Shown here one piece after another: positions 35,557 through 43,603 of a DNA stretch of 55,956 nucleotides. Source of the stretch: RI-242 sp038246255 (GTDB taxonomy: Bacteria > Planctomycetota > UBA1135 > GCA-002686595); assembly GCA_038246255.1 (NCBI GenBank), contig JBBRWC010000013.1, forward strand, positions 1 through 55,956. The letters are read 5' to 3'. The notes under the pieces are model-generated. The model was not told the DNA's origin, did no database searches, and was given only the letters and a program-made list of their open reading frames with translations. Position 1 is the stretch's first letter. The number at the start of each line of letters is the position of its first letter. The position numbers were made by a program, and so were the translations under genes.

Positions 35557-36594
35557 TCAGCGCGGCTTTGGCGCAGGCAAAAGTTCGAGGAGGCCCGTCT
35601 GAATCAAGGACTCGGCGCATGCGTCGCCCGCCGCGGGTGATGGGTGAAGGACGTCACCTGGCGTCTCGCCGACGGGCAGACCCGTGGCCGCGGCGCCGGC
35701 CACCGCGGATGCGAGTTCGAAGTGCGGGATTCCCGCGCTCATCAACCACGCCAGCGCGTTCCTGGTGCGCGCCGCGGAGATTTCCGCGTAGAGCTGCGGA
35801 AGCTCGCCGGGTGCGGCAAAGGGAGGCAACATCACGACGGCGAAGCGCGCGTTGTGTGCGGCGCTGTGCGCCCGCATGCGCGCGAGGTTCGCGAAGACCT
35901 CCGCCGCCAGATCCTGTTCGACGGCCGGGCGTTCCGTCCATCCCACCCAGCGTCGATAGAGCGCGGATCGCACGAACCAAAAGCGCGCAAGTTCGCGCGG
36001 GTGTGACGGCCGGAACTCGATGAAGCGACCTTCGTCGTCGACGAAGCGGACGGGGGTGATCTCGAAGTCGTTGAGGTGCAAAAAGACGACGACGAAGTCC
36101 GGTTGGATACCGTCGCAGATGCGCTCCAGATACGCCGCCTGCTGGCGTGTGTTCCAACCTTCGACACCCGCGTTCCACCACTCGACGTGGGGCGCGCGCG
36201 CGGCGAGTCCGTTCACGATGAATGCGCGGTAGGTGACCGAATCGCCAATGCAGAGCACGCGCGGAACTCCGCCCGTGCGCGCGAGCGGATACTCGTTTTT
36301 GAGCGCTCCGTGGTGTGCGAAGGCCGGATGGCCGGGCGCCGGGCGGTACCCCTCTTCCCCGTCCAGCAGGAAAAAGCCCCGCCGTGGGTGCATCAGGTGC
36401 CCGCGGTCGAAGGCGGTCTCGGCTCCGCCAGCCGAACCCGCCGGAAGGATGCGGGCGAGCAGTTCCGCCGCGACGACGGCCGGCAGGAGTCCGAAGGTCA
36501 CTGCCAGCGTGCGCGCAAGCCAGCGGCGCCGGGGGGCCTTTCCCGCACGGGCGGACGCGGCGGAGGCGGCGCGGGCGTCGAGGTCGGGGGGCAT
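35557..36594 (-). CDS. SGNH/GDSL-type hydrolase with N-terminal membrane anchor
   Basis: A 345-residue protein with one transmembrane segment at about 29-52 and an SGNH hydrolase domain outside. Block I is VLCIGDSVTYRAF (catalytic Ser), the Gly block is NAGVEGWNTRQQAAY, block III is VFLHLNDFEITPV, and the Asp-His pair is in GDVLHPSPAAGD. This type often removes or adds acyl groups on surface polysaccharides. The region upstream, 36595-36730, is divergent with the methyltransferase gene and is the likely promoter area. Confidence 0.88.
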   Translation of the reverse strand: MPPDLDARAASAASARAGKAPRRRWLARTLAVTFGLLPAVVAAELLARILPAGSAGGAETAFDRGHLMHPRRGFFLLDGEEGYRPAPGHPAFAHHGALKNEYPLARTGGVPRVLCIGDSVTYRAFIVNGLAARAPHVEWWNAGVEGWNTRQQAAYLERICDGIQPDFVVVFLHLNDFEITPVRFVDDEGRFIEFRPSHPRELARFWFVRSALYRRWVGWTERPAVEQDLAAEVFANLARMRAHSAAHNARFAVVMLPPFAAPGELPQLYAEISAARTRNALAWLMSAGIPHFELASAVAGAAATGLPVGETPGDVLHPSPAAGDACAESLIQTGLLELLPAPKPR

Positions 36595-36730
36595 CGTCCG
36601 CAGGGTATCCGGGCCGAGCGCAGAGTCCTGGGCGCGGCGGTCGCCCTCGGTGTCGCCCTTGGGCTACGCTTCGCCTGGGTTCGCTCATTCGGCCCCCGTT
36701 CCCGCTCCTCCCCGTGACCCGTTTCGCCCC

Positions 36731-37537
36731 GTGACTTCGACCGCACCCCCCAGCCAGCGCCCCGCGGCGCCCGGTGGCGCCGCGAATCGCCGCAGCCAGA
36801 TCGAGCTCCACAAGGACCTCGCACCGCGCTACGCCTACCGCTACGGCTTCGAGTACTCGCGCCTGTTCCAGGAGGATTGGCACAAGGCAATGATCTCCCA
36901 CGTGCCGGCGGGGGCGAAGTTGCTGCTCGACATCGGATGCGGCACGGGCTTTTTCCTCGCGGAGCTCGCCGAGCACCATCCTGGCGCGGTTGGTCTCGAC
37001 ATCAGCCACGACATGCTGAAGGTCTCGGACCAGTACGTGCCGCGCGCGCGGCTGGTCACCGGCGACGCCGAAAACTTGCCCTTCAAGGACGGCGGTTTTG
37101 ATGTGGTGTTCTGCAAGGGAAGCCTGCACCACACCCGCGACCACATTGCGTTCTTGACCGAGTGTGGCCGCATGCTGGGCAAAGGCGGAGTGCTCATCAT
37201 GAGCGAGCCGTGCAACGACAACCCGCTGATCCGCGTGGCGCGCAAGATCCTCTACAAAAAGTCGAAGCACTTCGACGAGGGCGACGAGGGATTCACGAAA
37301 AAAGGCATCGTCGGCCTGTGCGAAAAGGCGGGCTTCGAGGTCACGCGCGTGAAGCGCTACGGCGTGCTCGCCTACGTCTTCGCGGGATTTCCCGATCACC
37401 TCGGCGTGCTGCGCTTCGTTCCCGGCAACGCCCTGCTCACGCGCCTCTTCATCCGCCTAGACCGCGTGTTGTGCGCCATCCCAGGACTGTCCATCCTGGG
37501 ATTCCACATCGTCGTGGTGGGGCGCCCGCGCGAGTGA
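36731..37537 (+). CDS. Class I SAM-dependent methyltransferase
   Basis: A 268-residue Methyltransf_11 enzyme. Motif I LLDIGCGTGFFLAELAE lies near 60-76, the acidic motif II is AVGLDISHDML, then GDAENLPFKDGGFDVVFCKG, and GKGGVLIMSEPCNDNP follows as the strand-5 region. The C-terminus has a hydrophobic stretch (LCAIPGLSILGFHIVVVG) that might sit at a membrane. Such proteins often modify lipids or quinones; I cannot tell which. The GTG at 36731 is chosen because translation upstream is spacer-like. Confidence 0.87.
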   Translation: MTSTAPPSQRPAAPGGAANRRSQIELHKDLAPRYAYRYGFEYSRLFQEDWHKAMISHVPAGAKLLLDIGCGTGFFLAELAEHHPGAVGLDISHDMLKVSDQYVPRARLVTGDAENLPFKDGGFDVVFCKGSLHHTRDHIAFLTECGRMLGKGGVLIMSEPCNDNPLIRVARKILYKKSKHFDEGDEGFTKKGIVGLCEKAGFEVTRVKRYGVLAYVFAGFPDHLGVLRFVPGNALLTRLFIRLDRVLCAIPGLSILGFHIVVVGRPRE

Positions 37538-37565
37538 GCGCGCGTCGCGCGGCGCACTCTCCAAG

Positions 37566-37583
37566 GCGAGCCGGGAGGCTCGC
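37566..37583. terminator. Hairpin between convergent genes
   Basis: GCGAGCC (37566-37572) pairs with GGCTCGC (37577-37583) around a four-base loop. It lies between the methyltransferase stop (37537) and the GST stop (37599). No T-tract, so termination is inferred from position only. Confidence 0.4.
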
Positions 37584-37598
37584 GCTCCCCGGCGCGCT

Positions 37599-38246
37599 TC
37601 AAATCCAGGGTTGAGCGAGGTTTTCCTGCTCGAACGTGCGTTGCACGGCCGGGCGCTCGAGCACACGCTGCATGTAGGGTCCCACGTTGGGGAGCGTGCG
37701 CGCGGGGCGTGCGAACGAGCGTGTCCAGCGCCCGAGCATCAGCGCAAAGGCATCGGCCGCGCTGTAGCGGTCGCCGAGCAACCAGGGTTTGCCGTGGCGC
37801 GCGAGCTCCGCGTCCAATTGGTCGAAAAGGCGGCCTGCGCGCGCTTCCGCGCTCGCTTTGATCGCGGCTTCACGCGCGGCGTCGCCGTCGCCGCCGTAGC
37901 TTTCCGGGTGGAAATAGCCGAGCAACGCGGTCTGCACCGAGTTCGTCATCCACACGAGCCATTTGTAGAAGTGCGCGCGCTCGCCCGTGCCCAGCGCCGG
38001 CGCGAGGCCTGCGCTCGGATGGGTGTCCGCAAGGTGCATGGCAATCGCCGCGGTCTCGTACAACACGAGGTCGCCGTCGACGAGTACGGGCACCAACCCG
38101 TTGGGGTTGAGTTTGCGAAATTCCGGTGTGTGCTGTTCGCCGCCAGCGCGGTCGACAAGGCGCAGCTGGTAGGGCACGCCGATCTCCTCGAGGAGCATGT
38201 GCGGCGTGAGACTGGCATTGCCCGGTCCGTAAAAGAGTTGCAGCAT
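37599..38246 (-). CDS. Glutathione S-transferase family protein
   Basis: A 215-residue GST. The N-terminal thioredoxin-like domain (MLQLFYGPGNASLTPHMLLE, then PNGLVPVLVDGDLVLYETAAI with the cis-proline and the ET glutathione-binding pair) is followed by an all-helical domain with the ADAFALMLGRW N-capping-type segment. The position of a catalytic Ser/Cys is not certain; the residue in the usual place is near Ser12. Substrate unknown. Confidence 0.93.
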   Translation of the reverse strand: MLQLFYGPGNASLTPHMLLEEIGVPYQLRLVDRAGGEQHTPEFRKLNPNGLVPVLVDGDLVLYETAAIAMHLADTHPSAGLAPALGTGERAHFYKWLVWMTNSVQTALLGYFHPESYGGDGDAAREAAIKASAEARAGRLFDQLDAELARHGKPWLLGDRYSAADAFALMLGRWTRSFARPARTLPNVGPYMQRVLERPAVQRTFEQENLAQPWI

Positions 38247-38294
38247 GGGGAAAAACCTCGCGGGTGGAGCGGGCAGTGTAACCGCGCGAGGATG

Positions 38295-38849
38295 TCAACC
38301 GGCGGCGGGCACCAGCGGCACGGGCTCGATCGCCGTGTCGAGGGTCAGGGCCGGAAGCGTCAAATAAAGGTGCCCGTCCGCGATGGAAACGCTCCAGCGG
38401 TTGTTGCGCTCCAGCGTTCCCTCGATGCCGCGCAAAAAGTCCCGCGCGAAGGCCGTGACCAATAGGTGTTCGCTGCGGTGGATGCGCTCCCCGGCTACGG
38501 ACGTCCGCAGAATGTCGATTCTTCGATCGGTGTAGAGCGCCACGCGCGGCGTGGCCTTCGATGCCCGGTGCAGGCGCGCTGCGCTGGGCGCTCCCACTTC
38601 GATCCACGCCTGGCGGTCCCCGCGCAGGTCAAAGATCGAAAGGGCGGGCTCGTCGACATCGCTGACACCGCCCTTTGAGAACTGGATGCCGTCCGCGTAC
38701 TCGAGGTTGTAGGCGAGGATGCGCGCGGCGAGGAAAGCGCCACTTTCGGACGGGTGCCGCGCAACACGCAGGTCCAGGTCCGCGTACACACCGCGATCCC
38801 CGTCCGCCAAGCTGATTTCAAAGCGGTGGATCGCGGCGTTTTGTGCCAT
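38295..38849 (-). CDS. yaeQ: YaeQ family protein
   Basis: A 184-residue protein matching E. coli YaeQ: ARHPSES, ILAYNLEYADGIQFSKG, a downstream LSIFDLRGDRQAWIEVG and the C-terminal half with LTLPALTLD. YaeQ adopts a PD-(D/E)xK nuclease-like fold, but its in vivo role is unclear. The start ATG lies 26 bases downstream of the RIC stop on the same strand, so the two could be cotranscribed. Confidence 0.9.
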   Translation of the reverse strand: MAQNAAIHRFEISLADGDRGVYADLDLRVARHPSESGAFLAARILAYNLEYADGIQFSKGGVSDVDEPALSIFDLRGDRQAWIEVGAPSAARLHRASKATPRVALYTDRRIDILRTSVAGERIHRSEHLLVTAFARDFLRGIEGTLERNNRWSVSIADGHLYLTLPALTLDTAIEPVPLVPAAG

Positions 38850-38875
38850 CCGCGCAGTCTAACGAGCCGCGCGAT

Positions 38876-39559
38876 TCATCCGCGCAGGCCGCGCGGGAAG
38901 AGGACGTGGTTTTCGAGCGCGATGTGCGCCATGAGCGCCTCTTCGAAGGCCGCAAGGCCCATGTAGAGCGCCGACCACGTTCCGCAGCCGTCCGCTGGCG
39001 CCTTGTAGTCGTTCGCGAGGACACGCATGCGCTCCAACGCTTGACCATGGTCGCGGTGCTCTTCTTCCATGACCTGGATCGGCATCATCGCCATCCGCCC
39101 ACGGCCCGACAGCAACATCGGGAACAGCACTTGCTCTTCCTTTTGCATGTGGAGTTCCATCGCTTCGAGCATGGTTTCCAGGTGCTCGCACAAACCGTGC
39201 GGAACGTCGGCGCGCTCTGCATGGACACGCTCGACCTTGCGCGCCATTTCGACGAGGCGCGGCAGCTCGTCGCGGTGGTCCGCGTGGAACGCCGTCAGGA
39301 TGTGCTGCACGAGCTCCGGCAGCGGCTTTTCCTCCCAGCGGATTGCGCTCGAGGGGACTTGGCACGCGGACGTCAGTTCCGCGGCGATGTCGTTGGCATC
39401 CACGCCGCGCTTGGCGCAGGCTTCCGCGAGGGTCATTGCGCCACCGCAACAGAAGTCCAGGCGGTGGCGGTGGAGGACTCTGGAAGCTGCGGGGTGCGAG
39501 AGGGCCAGTTTGCTGAGCCGAAAGAGGGTCAGATCGGCAGGCAGGGGGGCGGTGTGCAT
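38876..39559 (-). CDS. Iron-sulfur cluster repair di-iron protein (RIC/YtfE/ScdA/DnrN)
   Basis: A 227-residue di-iron protein that repairs Fe-S clusters damaged by nitric oxide or oxidants. The N-terminal ScdA_N-type domain has HRLDFCCGGAMTLAEAC (33-49) with the characteristic Cys-Cys pair. The hemerythrin-like domain supplies metal-binding residues: HADHRDELPRLVE, HGLCEHLETMLEAMELH with EEQVLFP, VMEEEHRDHG and AHIALENHVLFP. A Shine-Dalgarno GGAG lies seven bases before the ATG at 39559. A sigma-54 promoter and NorR sites sit upstream, and the divergent gene is NorR-like. Confidence 0.94.
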   Translation of the reverse strand: MHTAPLPADLTLFRLSKLALSHPAASRVLHRHRLDFCCGGAMTLAEACAKRGVDANDIAAELTSACQVPSSAIRWEEKPLPELVQHILTAFHADHRDELPRLVEMARKVERVHAERADVPHGLCEHLETMLEAMELHMQKEEQVLFPMLLSGRGRMAMMPIQVMEEEHRDHGQALERMRVLANDYKAPADGCGTWSALYMGLAAFEEALMAHIALENHVLFPRGLRG

Positions 39560-39591
39560 GGTGAAGCTCCGAAGGGGTGTCGAAGACCAGA

Positions 39592-39608
39592 AAGCACGAA
39601 CCGTGCCG
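39592..39608 (-). promoter_or_regulatory. Sigma-54 (RpoN) -24/-12 promoter for the RIC gene
   Basis: On the minus strand the sequence reads CGGCACGGTTCGTGCTT. It has the invariant GG (39607-39606) and GC (39595-39594) exactly ten bases apart and the consensus GGCACG at -24. Transcription would start near 39583, about 24 bases before the ATG, leaving room for the Shine-Dalgarno. Confidence 0.8.
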
Positions 39609-39639
39609 GGCCCCGGGCGCGCTCCAGCGGGCATATGTT

Positions 39640-39694
39640 GTCGTCCTGACCACGGCGACCCGTAGTCGTTCGGACTCCCGCGGGTGGTTTTGAC
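39640..39694. promoter_or_regulatory. Three NorR-type enhancer sites, GT-N7-AC
   Basis: GTCGTCCTGAC at 39640-39650, GTCGTTCGGAC at 39665-39675 and GTGGTTTTGAC at 39684-39694. Each keeps the GT-N7-AC core known for NorR binding, and three sites upstream of a sigma-54 promoter is the arrangement of E. coli norV. Spacings are 25 and 19 bases. The nearest site is 32 bases upstream of the -24 element. Confidence 0.72.
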
Positions 39695-39732
39695 CCCTGC
39701 TGTGGCCCTCCCCTGGTTGGTAGGCTGACCCC

Positions 39733-41322
39733 GTGGTCTCGCCTTCGCTCGCCGATCTTTTGCCCATCGCGCGCGACATGACAGCCTCGCTGTCCCGGGG
39801 GGACCGGTCGCGGCGCATCGTGGCCGCTGTCCGGCGCGCCCTGCCCTGCGACGCCGTCGCGCTGCTGCGCCTGGACGGCGACACGCTTCAGCCCGTCGCG
39901 AGCATGGGGTTGGCCGCGGATATCGGGGGCCGGCGTTTCGTGCTGGCGGAGCACCCGCGCTTTGCGGCCATCGCTGCCAGCTCTCGCCCCCTGGTGTTTG
40001 CGACCGATTCGCCGCTCCCCGACCCCTACGACGGCCTGATCGCGGGCGCCCCACCCGCCGGGCAGTCCGTGCACTCGTGCCTGGGTTGTCCGTTGCGGGT
40101 GGACGGCGAGCTGGTGGGTGTGTTGACCGCAGATGCGCTCGCAACGGGGGCCTTCGACGGTGTGTCCGCGGACTTCCTCGAACACCTCGCCGCGCTCGCC
40201 GGAGCCGCGTTGCGCACCGGGGATTTGATCGAGGCGCTCGAGCGGCGCGCGGAGCAGCAGGGTTTGGTCGCCCGCGACCTTGTGCGCGACGCCCTGGAGC
40301 GCCGCGGCGGCCTCGTCGTGGGAGCCAGTGCACAAAGCCGCCGCCTGTGGAAGGAAATCGAGCTGATCGCGAACTCCGATTTCGGCGTGCTGGTCACGGG
40401 CCCGACCGGCTCGGGCAAGGAGCTCGTGGTACGCAGCGTCCATCAGCTATCCCGGCGTAAGGATGCTGCGCTCGTTTACGTCAATTGCGCGGCGCTGCCC
40501 GAGTCCGTGGCGGAGTCAGAGCTCTTCGGCCACCGCAAAGGGGCGTTCACCGGTGCGGAAACCGCGCGCGCCGGCAAGTTCGCGGCGGCGGATGGCGCCA
40601 GCCTCTTCCTCGACGAGATTGGCGAGCTGCCGATGCACCTGCAGGCCAAGTTGCTGCGGGTTCTGCAGGAGGGGGAAATCCAACCCGTCGGCGCGGACCA
40701 CACCGAGCGTGTCGACGTGCGTGTGTTCGCCGCCACGAACCGCGATCTTGAGGTCGAGGTTGCGGCAGGGCGGTTCCGGGCGGACCTATTGCACCGCCTC
40801 GACGTGTGCCGGATCCGCGTTCCGGCGTTGTGCGAGCGGCGTCCGGACATCCACGCGCTCGCCGGGCACTTCGCGGACCGCGTGCGGCGGCGGCTTGGCA
40901 CTGGGCCGGTGCGGTACGAATCCGCGGCGCTGGCGCTGCTCGAGCGCGCGGACTGGCCGGGGAATATCCGCGAGCTCGAGAACGTGACGAGTCGGGCGAT
41001 TTTGCGCGCTTCCGGGCGCGTTGCCGCGGGTGCCGCGGTGGTTGTCGGTGTGGCGGACCTCGACGTGCGGGTGCCGTCGGAATCGGGTGCAAACACGTGG
41101 GCCGGCCCGCAGACCGTTACGGACGCCGCGGGGACGGCGGGGACGGCGGGGACGGCGAAAACCCCCGCAACGACCCTGCGCGAGGCCCGCGAGGCGTTCG
41201 AGCGGGATCTCATCCGGCGCACGGTCGAGCGCGAGCACGGAAACTGGGCGGCGGCCGCCCGCAGCCTCGGTATCGATCGCGCGAACCTCCACCGGTTGGC
41301 CCGCGCGCTCGGTCTCAAATGA
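39733..41322 (+). CDS. norR: NorR-type nitric-oxide-sensing sigma-54-dependent activator
   Basis: A 529-residue enhancer-binding protein. The GAF domain (20-175) carries residues that by position match the NO-iron site described for E. coli NorR: the Arg in HPRFAAI, Asp100 in PDPYDG, Cys116 in HSCLGCPL and Asp134 in LTADAL (alignment from memory). The AAA+ domain has Walker A GPTGSGKE, the sigma-54-contacting GAFTGA loop, Walker B LFLDEIGELP and the WPGNIRELENV helix. The C-terminal Fis-type helix-turn-helix is NWAAAARSLGIDRANLHRLA. Near the end a linker contains a nine-base DNA repeat. It faces the RIC gene, its likely target. Confidence 0.93.
   Translation: MVSPSLADLLPIARDMTASLSRGDRSRRIVAAVRRALPCDAVALLRLDGDTLQPVASMGLAADIGGRRFVLAEHPRFAAIAASSRPLVFATDSPLPDPYDGLIAGAPPAGQSVHSCLGCPLRVDGELVGVLTADALATGAFDGVSADFLEHLAALAGAALRTGDLIEALERRAEQQGLVARDLVRDALERRGGLVVGASAQSRRLWKEIELIANSDFGVLVTGPTGSGKELVVRSVHQLSRRKDAALVYVNCAALPESVAESELFGHRKGAFTGAETARAGKFAAADGASLFLDEIGELPMHLQAKLLRVLQEGEIQPVGADHTERVDVRVFAATNRDLEVEVAAGRFRADLLHRLDVCRIRVPALCERRPDIHALAGHFADRVRRRLGTGPVRYESAALALLERADWPGNIRELENVTSRAILRASGRVAAGAAVVVGVADLDVRVPSESGANTWAGPQTVTDAAGTAGTAGTAKTPATTLREAREAFERDLIRRTVEREHGNWAAAARSLGIDRANLHRLARALGLK
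41130..41156 (+). repeat. Three tandem 9-bp repeats inside norR
   Basis: GGGGACGGC occurs three times in a row, coding an Ala/Gly/Thr linker between the AAA+ and DNA-binding domains. In-frame copy-number change would alter linker length only. Confidence 0.8.
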
Positions 41323-41376
41323 GGCGCGGCCCCCGCCCATTGGCCGTTTTTGCTGCTCCTCTCGTATCCTTAGGAC

Positions 41377-42540
41377 GTGCGCACACCGCCTTCCGGCCGC
41401 TCCCCGTTCGACGGGTCGAACCCGCTTTTCGTGACGCGCCCGGCACTGCCGCCCCTCGCGGCGCTTGTGCCGCTGCTCCAGGAGATTTGGGACTCGTGCC
41501 GGGTCACCAACGGCGGTCCGATGCAGGCGCGTTTCGAGCGCGCCCTGTGCGCCCACCTGGGCGTGCACGAAGCCACGGTCGTCGCCAATGCGACGCTCGG
41601 TCTCGCGCTTGCGCTGCGCCATGTCGGCGCAGATGGCGGCGAAGTCATCACGACGCCCTTTTCGTTCGTTGCAACCGGCCACGCGGTGCTGTGGGCGGGC
41701 GCCACGCCCGTGTTTGCCGACATCGAGCCGCGCACTCTCGGTCTTGATCCCGAGGCCGTCGCACGCCGGATCACACCGCGGACGCGCGCGATCATGGCCG
41801 TCCACTGTTACGGTTACCCCTGCGACGTCGAGGGGCTCGAGCGTGTGGCCAAGGCCCACGGTCTGCCGCTCGTCTACGACGCCGCACACGCGTTCGGCGT
41901 CCGCCACCGGGGACGCAGCGTCGCGGATTATGGCGACCTGTCCGTTCTCAGTTTCCACGCGACCAAGGTGTTCAACACCTTCGAGGGCGGCGCCATCGTC
42001 GCGCGCGATCCCGCCCAGAAGGCCGCGCTCGATCGCTTGGTGAACTACGGGATCGTCGATGACCTCAACGTCGACACGCTGGGGATCAACGCAAAAGCCA
42101 GTGAGTTCAATGCGGCACTCGGCCTCGTGCAGCTCGACTACGTGAGGGGGTACGTGGCTGCGCGCCGAGCGGTCGACGCGCGTTACCGCGAGCTGCTCGC
42201 CGACTGCCCCGCGATCCGGTGCCTCGAACCCGCCGAGTTCGAAGGCCACAACTTCTACAACTTTCCGGTGCTCGTCGAGCCGGGCTACGGCGCGGACCGC
42301 GACAGTCTGCACGCGCACCTCAAAGCCCACGGTGTTCACGCGCGGCGCTACTTCCATCCGCTGATCAGCGAGTTTGCGATGTACCGCCACCTGCCCGGCG
42401 CAGAGCCTTCGCAGACACCGGTCGCGCGGCAGATGTCCGCCCAGGTGCTGTGCTTGCCGATCTTCCCCGGGCTCGAGGTCCTGGACCAATCGGCTATCGT
42501 CGATCTGATCCGCAGCGTTTTCGCTCGCCGCGCTTCGTGA
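41377..42540 (+). CDS. DegT/DnrJ/EryC1/StrS family sugar aminotransferase
   Basis: A 387-residue fold-type I PLP enzyme that aminates nucleotide-linked keto-sugars for surface polysaccharide. The Schiff-base Lys is in SFHATKVFNTFEGG, Asp and His of YDAAHAFGVRH hold the cofactor, and VANATLGLALALRH opens the PLP site. The N-terminal segment PFDGSNPLFVTRPALPPL is typical of VioA/FdtB-like members. It begins at GTG 41377 and starts a three-gene cluster with two glycosyltransferases. Confidence 0.93.
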   Translation: MRTPPSGRSPFDGSNPLFVTRPALPPLAALVPLLQEIWDSCRVTNGGPMQARFERALCAHLGVHEATVVANATLGLALALRHVGADGGEVITTPFSFVATGHAVLWAGATPVFADIEPRTLGLDPEAVARRITPRTRAIMAVHCYGYPCDVEGLERVAKAHGLPLVYDAAHAFGVRHRGRSVADYGDLSVLSFHATKVFNTFEGGAIVARDPAQKAALDRLVNYGIVDDLNVDTLGINAKASEFNAALGLVQLDYVRGYVAARRAVDARYRELLADCPAIRCLEPAEFEGHNFYNFPVLVEPGYGADRDSLHAHLKAHGVHARRYFHPLISEFAMYRHLPGAEPSQTPVARQMSAQVLCLPIFPGLEVLDQSAIVDLIRSVFARRAS

Positions 42541-42547
42541 AGCCGTC

Positions 42548-43603
42548 ATGAGGGTCAACTGGCCGCTGGTGCGTCGCCACCTGCAGCGCTTGCGGCGCCG
42601 ACGAGCTATCGAAATCAAGGATCTGGCCGCCCGCCAGTGGAGCCTGTGCGCTGAGGAGCGTGTGGCGGTGCGGCCCGCGTTGCACCGCCCGGGCGCACTT
42701 GAGCGTGTGAGCGCGCTGTCGCCGTGGCGCAATTGGGAGACGGAGCGGCTGCTGATCGACGGTGGGCCCCTCATTCACGCACCCTCGCGCGCGTACTTGC
42801 TGGAGCGTGTGGACATCGTCGGGGCCTACCTCTACGCCGGAGCGGCGCGTGACCAGGCGGGTTACGGGGCCGAGCGCTGGCTGCTCGAGCGCTCCGCGAG
42901 CGTCCAGCGGATTGCGGACGCGAACCTCGTCTCGAACTTCGCGGGCAGTCAGTTTTTTGGCCACCTGTTGCTCGACGATTTTCCGCGCGCGCTGATTGCC
43001 GAGGGCGATCCCGCGAACATCGCAGTGTCGTCGAAACCCTATTCCCACGAGCCGGGTTACCGCGATCTGTGTGACGTCTCGGCGGCGCAGATCGTCCGTC
43101 GCGCGCGTGTCAATCGCCTGATCCTCTACTCCGACTTCGCGCAGAACAGCTTCAAGGCGGACCGTTACCGCGAGCTCCGCGCACGGGTGCGTGCCTTCGT
43201 CGGCCTCACCGTTCCGCCGGCCGGCGTGTTCCTGCGCCGCGGCAGCACCGGCGAGCGGCGCGAGCTCACCAACGAAGCGCAGATCGAGGCCTTCCTCACC
43301 GCCCGCGGTTTTGCGATCGTCGACCCGTCCGCGCTCTCCGCCCAGGAAATTGCGCGCCGCACCCTCGATGCACCGATCGTCGTGGCGGTCGAAGGCAGCC
43401 ACCTCAGCCATGGCATCTACACGGTTCGCGAGGGCGGCGCCTTCTGCGTGTTGCAGCCCCCGGATCGCTTTGCGATGGCCTACAAGGAGTTCACTGACCG
43501 AATGGAGATGGACTTCGCATTTGTCGTCGGAAGGCCCACGGAAGATGGTTTCAGCGTCGACATCGACGATCTTGGTCGAACCTTGGATTTGATCCGCCCG
43601 TGA
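42548..43603 (+). CDS. GT61-family (DUF563) glycosyltransferase
   Basis: A 351-residue protein. The middle and C-terminal parts match GT61: FFGHLLLDDFPRALI is the conserved acidic stretch, GVFLRRGSTGERRELTNEAQ the sugar-binding loop, and VVAVEGSHLSHGIYTV the hallmark E-G-S-x-L-x-x-G. The family includes xylosyl- and N-acetylglucosaminyl-type transferases; which sugar is used here is unknown. It starts seven bases after the aminotransferase stop and overlaps the next gene. Confidence 0.84.
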   Translation: MRVNWPLVRRHLQRLRRRRAIEIKDLAARQWSLCAEERVAVRPALHRPGALERVSALSPWRNWETERLLIDGGPLIHAPSRAYLLERVDIVGAYLYAGAARDQAGYGAERWLLERSASVQRIADANLVSNFAGSQFFGHLLLDDFPRALIAEGDPANIAVSSKPYSHEPGYRDLCDVSAAQIVRRARVNRLILYSDFAQNSFKADRYRELRARVRAFVGLTVPPAGVFLRRGSTGERRELTNEAQIEAFLTARGFAIVDPSALSAQEIARRTLDAPIVVAVEGSHLSHGIYTVREGGAFCVLQPPDRFAMAYKEFTDRMEMDFAFVVGRPTEDGFSVDIDDLGRTLDLIRP

